Origin: Leucobacter zeae | GTDB lineage: Bacteria; Actinomycetota; Actinomycetes; Actinomycetales; Microbacteriaceae | Length of the DNA: 64,000 nt | Assembly: GCF_016758175.1 (NCBI RefSeq) | Contig: NZ_QYAB01000001.1 | Span: forward strand, 2,087,850-2,151,849 | Direction of reading: 5' to 3' | Shown here: positions 33,140 through 42,271 of the stretch, piece by piece | Layout of the letters: the number at the start of each line of letters is the position of its first letter | How positions within the stretch are numbered: the first letter of the stretch is position 1 | Position numbers and translations under genes: made by a program | Notes under the pieces: generated by a model | What the model was told of the DNA's origin: nothing | The model's database searches: none | The model's input: only the letters and a program-made list of their open reading frames with translations

Positions 33140-35557
33140 TCATCCCCGACCGGCCTCGCGCTGCTTCACCGTGGCGTCGAGCGCCTGGGCGAGTGCGAGC
33201 TGCGCCGCGAGCTTCGGGTCATCGGCGGCGGCCGGGGGCGCGGTCGGACCCGCCTCGCCCGCTGCGCCCGGGGCATCCGGCCCGGTCGTGACGATCGGAG
33301 AGGAGGACACCCGCCGGTTCTTGGCGCGGCCGTTCCCGGCCGCCGGGGCATCGGGGAGCGCATCGAGCACGGAATCGAGCAGGCCGCCTGCGGCCGCGCG
33401 GCCGCGCGGGGCATCATCGGACCGCCGCTGCGCACGGGAGTTCGCCCGGCCGGTGATCCGCGACTCGGCCGCGACGGCCTCCGGGCGTTCGGCCTCGATC
33501 GAGGGCGCGTGCTCGTGCGGGGCGTCCTCGGGGTGCTTCGCGCCATGGAGCGTCGAGGCCGCCACCTGCGCGAGCATGTTCTTCGCGCCGTCGGTGATCG
33601 CGTGCGTCTGGGCCTGCTGCTTCGGCTCGTGGTGCTGGTGCTGCTGCTTGCCGCGACGCGATCCGCGCGACGGGGCCTCGGCGCGCTGCTTCATCACCGG
33701 CTCGTGGTGCACGATCACCCCGCGGCCCGCGCAGACCTCGCAGGCCTCGCTGAACGATTCGAGGAGGCCGAGCCCGAGCTTCTTCCGGGTCATCTGCACG
33801 AGGCCCAGCGAGGTGACCTCGGCGACCTGGTGCTTGGTGCGGTCGCGGCTCAGGCACTCGACCAGCCGACGCAGCACGAGGTCCCGGTTCGACTCGAGCA
33901 CCATGTCGATGAAGTCGATGACGATGATGCCGCCGATGTCGCGCAGACGCAGCTGGCGGACGATCTCCTCAGCGGCCTCGAGGTTGTTCTTCGTGACGGT
34001 CTCCTCGAGGTTGCCGCCGGAGCCCACGAACTTGCCCGTGTTCACGTCGATCACGGTCATCGCCTCGGTGCGGTCGATGACCAGCGAGCCGCCCGACGGC
34101 AGCCAGGCCTTGCGATCGAGCGCCTTCACGATCTGCTCCGAGATGCGGTACTCGTCGAAGATGTCGCGCTCGCCCTCGAACCGCTCGACGCGGGTCAGCA
34201 GATCCGGGGCCACCTGCGACAGGTAGTCCTCGATCGTGGCAGCCGTGTCGGCGCCCGAGATGAGCAACCGGTGGAAGTCCTCGTTGAAGACGTCGCGGAT
34301 GATCTTGATGAGCATGTCGGGCTCCGAGTGCAGGAGCACCGGGCCGCCGCCCTTCTCGACCCGCTTCTGGATCGACTCCCACTGACGGGCGAGCCGCTGG
34401 ACGTCGCGCGTCAGCTGCTCCTCGCTCGCGCCCTCAGCCGCGGTGCGGACGATGACGCCGGCGCCCGAGGGCAGTACGGCTTTCAGGATCTTCTTGAGGC
34501 GCGCGCGTTCGGTATCGGGGAGCTTGCGGGAGATGCCGTTCATCGCGCCGCCCGGCACGTAGACGAGGAATCGGCCCGGCAGCGAGATCTGGCTCGTGAG
34601 CCGCGCGCCCTTGTGCCCCACGGGATCCTTCGTGACCTGCACGAGCACCTGGTCGCCCGGCTTCAGCGCGTTCTCAATCTTGCGCGCGGTGTTGCCGCCC
34701 TCGAACTCCGACCAGTCGACCTCGCCCGAGTAGAGCACCGCGTTCCGTCCGCGCCCGATGTCGACGAACGCGGCCTCCATGCTCGGCAGCACGTTCTGCA
34801 CGCGGCCGAGGTAGACGTTGCCGATGAGCGACGACTCGCTCGAGCGCGCGACGTAGTGCTCGACGAGGACCTTGTCCTCGAGCACGCCGATCTGCACGCG
34901 GTCGGCCGTCGTGCGCACGACCATCTCGCGGTCCACCGACTCGCGTCGCGCGAGGAACTCGGACTCCGTGATGACCATGCGCCTGCGACCGGCGTCGCGG
35001 CCGTCCCGGCGCCGCTGCTTCTTGGCCTCGAGGCGGGTCGACCCCTTCACCTTCTGGGGCTCGGTGATGAGGGGCGCCTGGCGCTGCTGGCGACGCGGCG
35101 CGTCGTCCTCCCCCGGCTCGGCGGACTGCGACCGGCGACGGTTGCGACGGTTCTGGCCGGGCTGCTCCCGCTCGTCTGCAGCGTCGTCGTCGTGGGCGAA
35201 CTGTCGATCGAGCAGGTCGTCGAGCTGGCGCAGCTCGGTACGACGCAGCTCGGTGCGGCGGGGACGCGGCTCGACCGGCGGAACGTCCGGTGCCAGGAAG
35301 ATCAGGCGTGTCGTCGCGCGGAAGCGCTCCGCCGGGGTCATATCCGCGAGCGGCAGGATCAGCCGCGGCTTCTCCTCCCCCGCAGGTTCGACGGGCTCGG
35401 GCGAATCGCTCGGGGCCGCGTCAGCCTCCGTCTCCGCGGGGGCCTGATCCTCGGCCGCGACGGTCGCGTCCTCGAACGCGGCATCGGCGGCCCCGGTCGC
35501 TTCGGGGGCGGCTTCTGCGGCCGCGGTGTCGGTCTCTTCGATGTTCTTCTTCACCAT
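33140..35557 (-). CDS. rne: Ribonuclease E/G family endoribonuclease
   Basis: The main mRNA-decay and rRNA-processing endonuclease in mycobacteria-like organisms. 805 residues with a central catalytic core and disordered flanks. The N-terminal 200 residues are acidic then Arg-rich. The core has an S1 segment (GNVYLGRVQNVLPSMEAAFVDIGRGRNAVLY), first catalytic Asp in VIDVNTGKFVG, second in IVIDFIDM, and the zinc-link CEVCAGRGVIVHHEP. The C-terminal 190 residues are Ala/Pro/Arg-rich with a QQHQHHEPKQQ stretch, the usual scaffold and RNA-binding arrangement. ATG 35557 with GAGGAG eleven bases upstream. Confidence 0.93.
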   Translation of the reverse strand: MVKKNIEETDTAAAEAAPEATGAADAAFEDATVAAEDQAPAETEADAAPSDSPEPVEPAGEEKPRLILPLADMTPAERFRATTRLIFLAPDVPPVEPRPRRTELRRTELRQLDDLLDRQFAHDDDAADEREQPGQNRRNRRRSQSAEPGEDDAPRRQQRQAPLITEPQKVKGSTRLEAKKQRRRDGRDAGRRRMVITESEFLARRESVDREMVVRTTADRVQIGVLEDKVLVEHYVARSSESSLIGNVYLGRVQNVLPSMEAAFVDIGRGRNAVLYSGEVDWSEFEGGNTARKIENALKPGDQVLVQVTKDPVGHKGARLTSQISLPGRFLVYVPGGAMNGISRKLPDTERARLKKILKAVLPSGAGVIVRTAAEGASEEQLTRDVQRLARQWESIQKRVEKGGGPVLLHSEPDMLIKIIRDVFNEDFHRLLISGADTAATIEDYLSQVAPDLLTRVERFEGERDIFDEYRISEQIVKALDRKAWLPSGGSLVIDRTEAMTVIDVNTGKFVGSGGNLEETVTKNNLEAAEEIVRQLRLRDIGGIIVIDFIDMVLESNRDLVLRRLVECLSRDRTKHQVAEVTSLGLVQMTRKKLGLGLLESFSEACEVCAGRGVIVHHEPVMKQRAEAPSRGSRRGKQQHQHHEPKQQAQTHAITDGAKNMLAQVAASTLHGAKHPEDAPHEHAPSIEAERPEAVAAESRITGRANSRAQRRSDDAPRGRAAAGGLLDSVLDALPDAPAAGNGRAKNRRVSSSPIVTTGPDAPGAAGEAGPTAPPAAADDPKLAAQLALAQALDATVKQREAGRG

Positions 35558-35789
35558 TGCTGGTGTTCTCCTCAACCCGGGGAGAAGCTCGTTCTCACCG
35601 GAAACTTCAACTGGTGCGGTGTCTCCGCAAAATCCTGGTCACCGCGGACGCTGGGTCCGCGCTCGGTCGGTCATCGACCGGTGCCCGCCTCGCGGCGGAC
35701 GGAAGTCTGTGCTCGTCTCGCGCATTCTCGGCGCGTCGCACGCTAGCCATTATGTCATGACACCAGCCGAATTCGCAGATCACGCCCAG

Positions 35790-35795
35790 TAGTAT
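35790..35795 (+). promoter_or_regulatory. -10 element of leaderless VKOR promoter
   Basis: TAGTAT, six bases before ATG 35802. Confidence 0.5.
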
Positions 35796-35801
35796 CGCCT
35801 C

Positions 35802-36413
35802 ATGAGCCGAGAAACGTCCGTCTCCCAGCGCCCAACGGGCTTCGCGATCTTCACGATCATCGCCGGAGCCGTCGGGTGGTTCGCGGCCTTCGAGCTGCTG
35901 ACCGAGTACATCAAGACGCTGCAGAACTCGGAGTACATCCCCAACTGCTCCGTCAGCAAACTGGTCACCTGCGGACCCAATATGGATTCGTGGCAGGGCT
36001 CCCTCTTCGGGTTCAGCAACACCATCATCGGCGTCTCGGCATTCGTGGCACCGATCGCCGTGGGAGTCGCGCTGCTCGCCGGCGCCCGCTTCGCGAAGTG
36101 GTTCTGGGTCGTCTACCAGCTGGGCCTCTTCTGCGGGTTCGTGTTCATCATCTGGCTGTTCACGCAGAGCGTGTTCGTGCTCGGCACCCTCTGCCCCTGG
36201 TGCATGGTGGTCTGGGCCGCGATGATCCCGCTCTTCTGGGTGAGCATCACGAAACCGTACGCCGCCGGCCTCGTGCCGCTGTCGGACCGCGCGCGGTCCG
36301 CGGCTCAGGCGCTCGCCTCGTGGGCCTGGGTCGCGATCCTGCTCACCTACCTGCTCATCGCGTTCATCGCGCAGGTGCGCATCGACTGGTTCGCGGAGTT
36401 CGCCCGGATGTAG
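35802..36413 (+). CDS. Vitamin K epoxide reductase (VKOR) family protein
   Basis: 203 residues, five predicted helices. It reoxidises DsbA-like thiol oxidases using quinone, so it drives disulfide formation outside the membrane. All four functional cysteines are present: loop pair Cys49 and Cys57 (NCSVSKLVTC) and the CPWC active site at 131-134 in VLGTLCPWCMVVW, with the FGFSNTIIGVSAF helix after the loop. No DsbA gene is nearby. Divergent from rne across 244 bp. Confidence 0.92.
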   Translation: MSRETSVSQRPTGFAIFTIIAGAVGWFAAFELLTEYIKTLQNSEYIPNCSVSKLVTCGPNMDSWQGSLFGFSNTIIGVSAFVAPIAVGVALLAGARFAKWFWVVYQLGLFCGFVFIIWLFTQSVFVLGTLCPWCMVVWAAMIPLFWVSITKPYAAGLVPLSDRARSAAQALASWAWVAILLTYLLIAFIAQVRIDWFAEFARM

Positions 36414-36431
36414 ACCGTCCGGCCGGCGGAT

Positions 36432-37037
36432 TCAGCCGGCCGACCCGATGAGGCGCGTCCACAGCGCATCGACCTGCGCCAGGGTCTCGGCTTCGGTCCC
36501 CGAGGTATCGATGACCACGTCGGCGACCGCGCGCCGCTCCGCGTCGCTCGCCTGGCGGGCGACACGGTCGCGGGCCTCGCGCTCGGACATCCCGCGCAGC
36601 TCGACCATCCGCGCGACGCGCTGCTCGACCGGCGCGTCCGCGACCACGATGAGGTCCCACCCCGCAGTCGCTCCGGTCTCCACGAGCAGCGGGAGTTCGT
36701 AGACCACGACCGCATCGGGATCCGATCCGCGCAGCTCCGCGAGGCGCTCCTCGAAGAGGCGGCGCACCTCGGGATGGACGATGGCGTTGAGGTCCGCGAG
36801 CGCTGCCGCGTCGCCGAAGACGCGGCCCCCGAGGGCGGTCCGGTCGAGCCCGCCGTCCGTCGCGAGCAGCTCCCGGCCGAAGCGCTGCAGCACCCGTTCG
36901 AGCCCGGGCGATCCCGGCGCGACCGCATCGCGCGCGAGCGCGTCCGCGTCGATCCTGTATGCTCCGAGCTCCGCGAGCCGGCGACCGATGGTGGACTTCC
37001 CCGAGGCGATGCCCCCTGTGAGCGCGATCAGCTGCAT
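36432..37037 (-). CDS. coaE: Dephospho-CoA kinase
   Basis: Final step of coenzyme A synthesis. 201 residues: P-loop LTGGIASGKST (about 6-16), IDADALARDAV, PLLVETG and the lid Arg segment. No C-terminal fusion, unlike some actinobacterial CoaE proteins with a GrpB-like extension. ATG 37037 follows TAGTCT by seven bases. Convergent with the VKOR gene (18-bp gap). Confidence 0.95.
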   Translation of the reverse strand: MQLIALTGGIASGKSTIGRRLAELGAYRIDADALARDAVAPGSPGLERVLQRFGRELLATDGGLDRTALGGRVFGDAAALADLNAIVHPEVRRLFEERLAELRGSDPDAVVVYELPLLVETGATAGWDLIVVADAPVEQRVARMVELRGMSEREARDRVARQASDAERRAVADVVIDTSGTEAETLAQVDALWTRLIGSAG

Positions 37038-37044
37038 GTCCGCC

Positions 37045-37050
37045 AGACTA
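37045..37050 (-). promoter_or_regulatory. -10 element of leaderless coaE promoter
   Basis: TAGTCT on the minus strand, seven bases before ATG 37037. Confidence 0.5.
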
Positions 37051-37073
37051 CCGGGGCGGTACGGTGCTGCACG

Positions 37074-37079
37074 TATCCT
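37074..37079 (+). promoter_or_regulatory. -10 element of leaderless DUF4126 gene promoter
   Basis: TATCCT, six bases before ATG 37086. Confidence 0.5.
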
Positions 37080-37085
37080 GAAGGC

Positions 37086-37709
37086 ATGCTCGAGATCATC
37101 ACCGGAGGATCGCTCGCCGCCGCTGCGGGGCTCAACGCCTACATCCCGCTCCTCGGCCTGGGCCTGCTCGCGCGGTTCACCGGCCTCGTGCAGCTCCCCG
37201 ACGGGTGGGCCTGGCTCGCGAACGAATGGTGCCTCGGGATCCTCGGCGTCCTCCTCGTCGTCGAGGTCGTCGTCGACAAGTTCCCGGCGCTCGACAGCGT
37301 CAACGACGTGCTGCAGACGATCGTCCGACCGGCGTCGGGCGGGATGGTCTTCGCCGCGGGATCCTCGAGCGGGACCGTCGCCGTCGAGGATCCCGCGGCG
37401 TTCGTCGCATCGGCGCAGTTCTGGCCGGTCGTCCTCGGAGTCGCGATCGCGCTCGTGCCGCACCTGCTGAAAGCCGTGGCCCGACCGATCCTCAACGTGC
37501 TCACCGCGGGAGCGGGCGCTGCCGTGTCGAGCACGATCGAGGACGTCGCCGCCGTCGCCATCACGATCCTCGCGATCGTGGTTCCGATCATCGCGCTGAT
37601 CGCGATCATCGTCGTCGTGGCGCTCATGGTCAGGCGTCTGCGCCGCGCCGTCGCCGCCCGTCGCGAGCAGCGCGCCGCGCGCGCGGGCACAGGACTCGCG
37701 CAGCACTAG
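37086..37709 (+). CDS. DUF4126 family membrane protein
   Basis: 207 residues with about four to five hydrophobic helices. The start LEIITGGSLAAAAGLNAYIPLLGLGLLARFTG and the mid segment EVVVDKFPALDSVNDVLQTIVRPASGGMVFA match DUF4126, an uncharacterised inner membrane family. The C-terminal helix VVPIIALIAIIVVVALM leads into an Arg/Ala-rich tail that is probably cytosolic. Divergent from coaE, sharing a 48-bp intergenic region with two leaderless promoters. No function known. Confidence 0.8.
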   Translation: MLEIITGGSLAAAAGLNAYIPLLGLGLLARFTGLVQLPDGWAWLANEWCLGILGVLLVVEVVVDKFPALDSVNDVLQTIVRPASGGMVFAAGSSSGTVAVEDPAAFVASAQFWPVVLGVAIALVPHLLKAVARPILNVLTAGAGAAVSSTIEDVAAVAITILAIVVPIIALIAIIVVVALMVRRLRRAVAARREQRAARAGTGLAQH

Positions 37710-37765
37710 CCGATCCCGGCGCGGCCGAGCGGGGTCGAGCCGGCCCGCCCAGGCCTCCGGCGCGG

Positions 37766-37834
37766 CGAGCCACTACTGTCCCGCCCGGCTGGCATCCGAG
37801 CCGATGCCGTTTCGACGGGGCGGTAGTGGCTCGG
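37766..37834. repeat. Inverted repeat pair related to the cluster at 6942-7010
   Basis: CGAGCCACTACTGTC (37766-37780) and GGTAGTGGCTCGG (37822-37834) are inverted copies of one unit. The first is the exact reverse complement of gacagtagtggctcg at 6976-6990. As at the other locus, the copies lie between convergent genes. Confidence 0.6.
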
Positions 37835-37903
37835 CGAGGTCGACTGTCGGGACCCGTGGTGGCCGAGTGCCCCGGCGACCGCGCGCAGGCCCCGAGAACG
37901 CCG

Positions 37904-37936
37904 CAGGCCCGGCCCCCGAAACGGGGACCGGGCCTG
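37904..37936 (-). terminator. Terminator hairpin after rpsA
   Basis: 15-bp stem with one mismatch (arms 37904-37918 and 37922-37936, loop AAA), 14 bp past the rpsA stop. GC-rich without a strong T-run. Confidence 0.65.
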
Positions 37937-37950
37937 TTGAGCGGTGAGGG

Positions 37951-39399
37951 TCAGTTGCCCTCGAGCTGCGCCTTCAGCGCCGCGAGTGCGGCATCGTCGG
38001 CGAGAGCACCGGTCGAGGAGGACTCGCTCGAGAAGCTGCCCGAAGCGGGAGCCTCGGCTGCGGGAGCCGCAGCGGCCTCGGCGATCGAAGCGGCGACCTG
38101 CTTCTTGTGAGCCTCCCAGCGCTCCTGGGCAGCAGCGTACTCCTGCTCCCACTTCTCGCGCTGCGACTCGAAGCCTTCCTTCCACTCCTGGGTCTCCGGA
38201 TCGAAGCCCTCGGGGTACTTGTACTCGCCGTTCTCGTCGTACTCCGTGGTCATGCCGTAGAGCGCGGGATCGAACTCGGTGCCCTCGGGGTCGAGGCCCT
38301 CGTTGGCCTGCTTGAGGCTCAGCGAGATGCGACGACGCTCGAGATCGATGTCGATGATCTTGACGAAGACCTCCTGGCCGGCCGAGACGACCTGCTCGGC
38401 GAGCTCGACGTGCTGGCCCGACAGCTCCGAGATGTGCACGAGGCCCTCGATGCCGTCCGCGACGCGCACGAACGCGCCGAAGGGAACGAGCTTGGTGACG
38501 ACGCCCGGAGCGATCTGGCCGATCGCGTGGGTGCGGGCGAAGACCTGCCACGGGTCCTCCTGAGTCGCCTTCAGCGACAGCGAGACGCGCTCGCGGTCGA
38601 GCTCGACGGAGAGCACCTCGACGGTGACCTCCTGGCCGACCTCGACGACGTCCGATGCGTGCTCGATGTGCTTCCACGAGAGCTCCGAGACGTGCACGAG
38701 GCCGTCCACGCCGCCCAGATCGACGAACGCGCCGAAGTTGACGATCGACGAGATGACGCCCTTGCGCACCTGGCCGGGCTTGAGCTCCGCAAGGAACGAC
38801 GAGCGGGTCGCCGACTGCGTCTCCTCGAGCAGCGCGCGGCGCGAGAGGACGACGTTGTTGCGGTTCTTGTCGAGCTCGAGGATCTTCGCCTCGATCTCCT
38901 GACCCAGGTACGGGGTCAGATCGCGCACGCGGCGCAGCTCGATGAGCGAAGCCGGGAGGAAGCCGCGGAGCCCGATGTCCACGATGAGACCGCCCTTGAC
39001 GACCTCGATGACGGTGCCGGTGACGACGCCCTCTGCCTCCTTGATGCGCTCCACATCGCCCCACGCGCGCTCGTACTGCGCACGCTTCTTGGACAGGATG
39101 AGGCGGCCTTCCTTGTCCTCCTTCTGGAGCACGAGCGCCTCGACGGCGTCGCCGACCTCAACGACCTCGTCGGGGTTGATGTCGTGCTTGATGGACAGCT
39201 CGCGCGAGGGGATGACGCCCTCGGTCTTGTAACCGACGTCGAGGAGCACCTCGTCGCGGTCGATCTTCACCACGGTGCCCTCGATGAGGTCTCCGTCGTT
39301 GAAGAACTTCAGGGTCGATTCGACCGCTGCAAGGAAGTCTTCGGCCGATCCGATGTCATTGATCGCGACCTGCTTGCTCTCGGTCGTTGCGTTCGTCAT
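37951..39399 (-). CDS. rpsA: 30S ribosomal protein S1
   Basis: 482 residues with four S1 RNA-binding repeats, the actinobacterial form (E. coli has six). The first starts at GDLIEGTVVKIDRDEVLLDVGYKTEGVIP, the second at GVVTGTVIEVVKGGLIVDIGLRGFLPAS, the third at GQVRKGVISSIVNFGAFVDLGGVDGLVH, the fourth at GQIAPGVVTKLVPFGAFVRV. A disordered C-terminal tail with YPEGFDPETQEWKEGF and an Ala/Ser-rich end follows. ATG 39399 has GGAG nine bases upstream. Monocistronic. Confidence 0.97.
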   Translation of the reverse strand: MTNATTESKQVAINDIGSAEDFLAAVESTLKFFNDGDLIEGTVVKIDRDEVLLDVGYKTEGVIPSRELSIKHDINPDEVVEVGDAVEALVLQKEDKEGRLILSKKRAQYERAWGDVERIKEAEGVVTGTVIEVVKGGLIVDIGLRGFLPASLIELRRVRDLTPYLGQEIEAKILELDKNRNNVVLSRRALLEETQSATRSSFLAELKPGQVRKGVISSIVNFGAFVDLGGVDGLVHVSELSWKHIEHASDVVEVGQEVTVEVLSVELDRERVSLSLKATQEDPWQVFARTHAIGQIAPGVVTKLVPFGAFVRVADGIEGLVHISELSGQHVELAEQVVSAGQEVFVKIIDIDLERRRISLSLKQANEGLDPEGTEFDPALYGMTTEYDENGEYKYPEGFDPETQEWKEGFESQREKWEQEYAAAQERWEAHKKQVAASIAEAAAAPAAEAPASGSFSSESSSTGALADDAALAALKAQLEGN

Positions 39400-39521
39400 G
39401 TAATTGGTCTCCAGAATGGACAGGGTATTCAGGCGGAGGCGCGCCGTTTCCGGCCGAACCGAGCGGTTCGCGAGCGCTCCCACGTGTTGACATGGTTGAG
39501 TCGCCACAGAAGTGACACTCC

Positions 39522-39551
39522 AGTCTATCCCCGCAATGCGCGGATGTTCAA
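39522..39551 (-). promoter_or_regulatory. Promoter of rpsA
   Basis: -35 TTGAAC (39546-39551), 18-bp spacer, -10 TAGACT (39522-39527) on the minus strand, giving a leader of about 115 nt. A hairpin CGAACC/GGTTCG with a GAGC loop (39455-39470) lies in that leader. Confidence 0.55.
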
Positions 39552-39576
39552 GCGCAACCCCCGGGCGTGTCGCGCC

Positions 39577-42225
39577 TCAGTGAGCCGCAGCGTTCCAGTT
39601 CGCGCCGTGCCCGACCTGCACCTCGAGCGGCACCGAGAGTTCGGCCGCGCCCGCCATCTCCTCGCGCACGATCGCCTCGAGCTCGTCCCACTCGCCGGGA
39701 GCGACCTCGAACATCAGTTCGTCGTGGATCTGCAGCAGCATGCGCGACTGCAGCCCACCCTCGCGCATGCGGCGCTCGACCTGGATCATCGCCCGCTTGA
39801 TGATGTCGGCCGCCGAGCCCTGGATCGGCGCGTTGAGCGCGGCGCGCTCCGCGTTTTCGCGGAGCACCCGGTTCGGGCTGGCGAGGTCGGGGAACGGACG
39901 CCTGCGACCGAAGATCGTCTCGGTGAAGGTGTCGCGCTTGGCCTGGTCGACGACCGACCGCAGGTAGTCGCGCACGCCGCCGAAGCGCTCGAAGTAGTCG
40001 ACCATGAGCTGCTTGGCCTCGGCCGCCGAGATGTTCAGCTGCTTCGAGAGCCCGAACGCCGAGAGCCCGTAGGCCAGCCCGTACGACATCGCCTTGACCT
40101 TCGAGCGCATCTCGTTGGTCACGTCCGCGGGCTCCACGCCGAAGATGCGCGATCCGACGAAGCGGTGCAGGTCCTCGCCCTGGTTGAACGCCTCGATGAG
40201 CCCGGCATCGCCCGAGAGATGGGCCATGATGCGCATCTCGATCTGCGAGTAGTCCGCGGTCATGAGCGTCTCGAACTCCGGTGCGTGGATGAAGCCCTCG
40301 CGGATCCGCCGACCCTCTTCGGACCGCACCGGGATGTTCTGCAGGTTCGGATCAGTGGACGCGAGGCGGCCCGTGCTCGATCCGGTCTGCACGAACGTCG
40401 TGCGGATCCGGCCGTCGGGCTGCACGGCCTTGATCAGCGTCTCGACCATCTGGCGCAGCTTGTTCGCGTCGCGATGCGCGAGCAGCGCGTCGAGGAACGG
40501 GTGCGGGTTCTTGGCCTGCAGATCGGTGAGCGCCGCAGCGTCCGTCGTGTATCCGGTGCGGGTCTTGCGCGTCTTCGGCATGTCCAGCTCGTCGAAGAGC
40601 ACCTCCTGCAGCTGCTTCGGCGATGAGAGGTTGACCTCGCGGCCGATCGCGTCGAAGGCGCGCTGCTGGAGCTCAGCGACGCGCGCGGTCAGTTCGGCGT
40701 CGTGCGCCTCGATGAGCGGGGAGTCGATCTGCACGCCGCGCCGCTCGAGCGCCGCGAGGACCGTCAGGAGCGGAAGCTCGATGTCGCGGTAGATCTCGCC
40801 CGTGCGGGACTGGAAGCGCTCCACCGCGGCGTCGTGCGCGCGGATCGTGTACCAGGCGAGCACGGCCGGCCCGGCCGCGGCTCCCTCGTCGGGAACGAGC
40901 TGGTTCGGATCCCCCTCCGGCACCTGCTCGCCGAGGAAGCGGAAGGCGGCCTCGGCGATGCTCTTCTCGGCCGTCGACGGGCGGAGCAGCCAGGCCGCGA
41001 TGAGCAGGTCGCCGTCGATGCCGCCGATCGTCGTGCCGGCCTCCGCGGCCAGGGCGATCTGCTGCTTCGCATCGAAGAACACCTTGGGCGCTCCGGAGGC
41101 CAGCCACTGCTCGAACTGCTGGTAGTCGCGGCCTCCGGGCTGCCATCCGAAGGACACCGAGGCGTCCGCCGTCGAGACGCCGACCTCGTAGCCCTCCCCG
41201 ACGCGCTGCAGCACCACGGCGGGCCGCTCGTGCTTCGCCAGCCAGTCCCCGAGCTCCTCGTCGATCAGGTGCTTCGGCTCGGGACGCTCGGGCGCGAGCG
41301 GAACGACGGCGCTCGCGGCTCCCCCGCTCGGCACCTCCGCGCCAGCGAGCTTGCCGACGCGCTGCAGCAGCGTCCGGAACTCGAGGCGCGCGAAGACCTC
41401 CTGCACGGCGTGCATGTCGATCTCGCCGCGCTTGAGCTCGTCGAGCTCGACGTCGAGCTCGACGTCGCGGACGAGGCGGTTGAGCCGGCGGTTGCGCTCG
41501 GCGAGGTGCGCGTGCTCGCGGAGGCTCTCCCCCACCTTGCCGCCGATCTCGTCCTGGCGCCGCAGGATCTCCTCGAGCGAGCCGAACTGGTTGATCCACT
41601 TCACCGCGGTCTTCTCCCCCACCCGGGGGATGCCGGGCAGATTGTCGCTCGTCTCGCCCACCAGCGCCGCGATCTCGGGGTACTGCTCCGGCCGGATGCC
41701 GTAGCGCTCCATGACCTTGGCCGCGTCGTACCGGGTGAGCTCGCTCACGCCCTGCTTCGACGGGTACAGCAGCGTCACGCGGTCGTCGACGAGCTGGATC
41801 GTGTCGCGGTCGCCCGACACCACGAGCACTCGGTAGCCCGCCTCCGCACCGCGGAGGGAGAGCGTCGCGAGGATGTCGTCCGCCTCGTAGTTCTCCTTCT
41901 CGAGCGTCCGGATGCCCATCGCATGCAGCGCTTCCTGCAGCAGCGGGATCTGCCCCTTGAACTCGGGAGGCGTCTCACCGCGCGTGCCCTTGTACTCCGG
42001 GTACTCCTCCGTGCGGAAGGAGTGCCGGGAGATGTCGAACGCGACCGCGAGCGCGTCGGGGCTCTCGTTGCCGAGCAGATTGATGAGCATCGCGATGAAG
42101 CCGTGGATGGCGTTGGTGTGCTGGCCGGACTGGGTCTGGAAGCTGTCCACCGGAAGCGCGTAGAAGGCGCGGAAGGCCAGCGAGTGGCCGTCGATGATCA
42201 TGAGGGTAGGCTGAGAATTCGACAC
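39577..42225 (-). CDS. polA: DNA polymerase I
   Basis: Repair and Okazaki-fragment polymerase, 882 residues. Residues 1-290 form the 5' nuclease (LMIIDGHSLAFRAFYALP, NYEADDILATL, ALVGETSDNLPGIPRVGEKTA). About 310-490 is the 3'-5' exonuclease fold without the usual acidic metal ligands, so proofreading is probably lost, as in other actinobacteria. The polymerase domain has motif A TADYSQIEMRIMAHLSGD, motif B KAMSYGLAYGLSAFGL and motif C QIHDELMFEV. GTG 42225 follows TAGGCT by six bases. Divergent from a thioesterase gene. Confidence 0.97.
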   Translation of the reverse strand: MSNSQPTLMIIDGHSLAFRAFYALPVDSFQTQSGQHTNAIHGFIAMLINLLGNESPDALAVAFDISRHSFRTEEYPEYKGTRGETPPEFKGQIPLLQEALHAMGIRTLEKENYEADDILATLSLRGAEAGYRVLVVSGDRDTIQLVDDRVTLLYPSKQGVSELTRYDAAKVMERYGIRPEQYPEIAALVGETSDNLPGIPRVGEKTAVKWINQFGSLEEILRRQDEIGGKVGESLREHAHLAERNRRLNRLVRDVELDVELDELKRGEIDMHAVQEVFARLEFRTLLQRVGKLAGAEVPSGGAASAVVPLAPERPEPKHLIDEELGDWLAKHERPAVVLQRVGEGYEVGVSTADASVSFGWQPGGRDYQQFEQWLASGAPKVFFDAKQQIALAAEAGTTIGGIDGDLLIAAWLLRPSTAEKSIAEAAFRFLGEQVPEGDPNQLVPDEGAAAGPAVLAWYTIRAHDAAVERFQSRTGEIYRDIELPLLTVLAALERRGVQIDSPLIEAHDAELTARVAELQQRAFDAIGREVNLSSPKQLQEVLFDELDMPKTRKTRTGYTTDAAALTDLQAKNPHPFLDALLAHRDANKLRQMVETLIKAVQPDGRIRTTFVQTGSSTGRLASTDPNLQNIPVRSEEGRRIREGFIHAPEFETLMTADYSQIEMRIMAHLSGDAGLIEAFNQGEDLHRFVGSRIFGVEPADVTNEMRSKVKAMSYGLAYGLSAFGLSKQLNISAAEAKQLMVDYFERFGGVRDYLRSVVDQAKRDTFTETIFGRRRPFPDLASPNRVLRENAERAALNAPIQGSAADIIKRAMIQVERRMREGGLQSRMLLQIHDELMFEVAPGEWDELEAIVREEMAGAAELSVPLEVQVGHGANWNAAAH

Positions 42226-42231
42226 GGCCCC

Positions 42232-42237
42232 AGCCTA
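42232..42237 (-). promoter_or_regulatory. -10 element of leaderless polA promoter
   Basis: TAGGCT on the minus strand, six bases before GTG 42225. Confidence 0.5.
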
Positions 42238-42271
42238 CAAGCCACCACCGACGAGGGACTAGACGAGGATC

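Noticed and set aside
33077-35746. Very long open frame on the plus strand opposite rne
   Set aside because: Translation is Arg/Leu/Val-rich with no domain, and the minus frame has clear RNase E/G motifs. High GC suppresses stop codons in the opposite frame.
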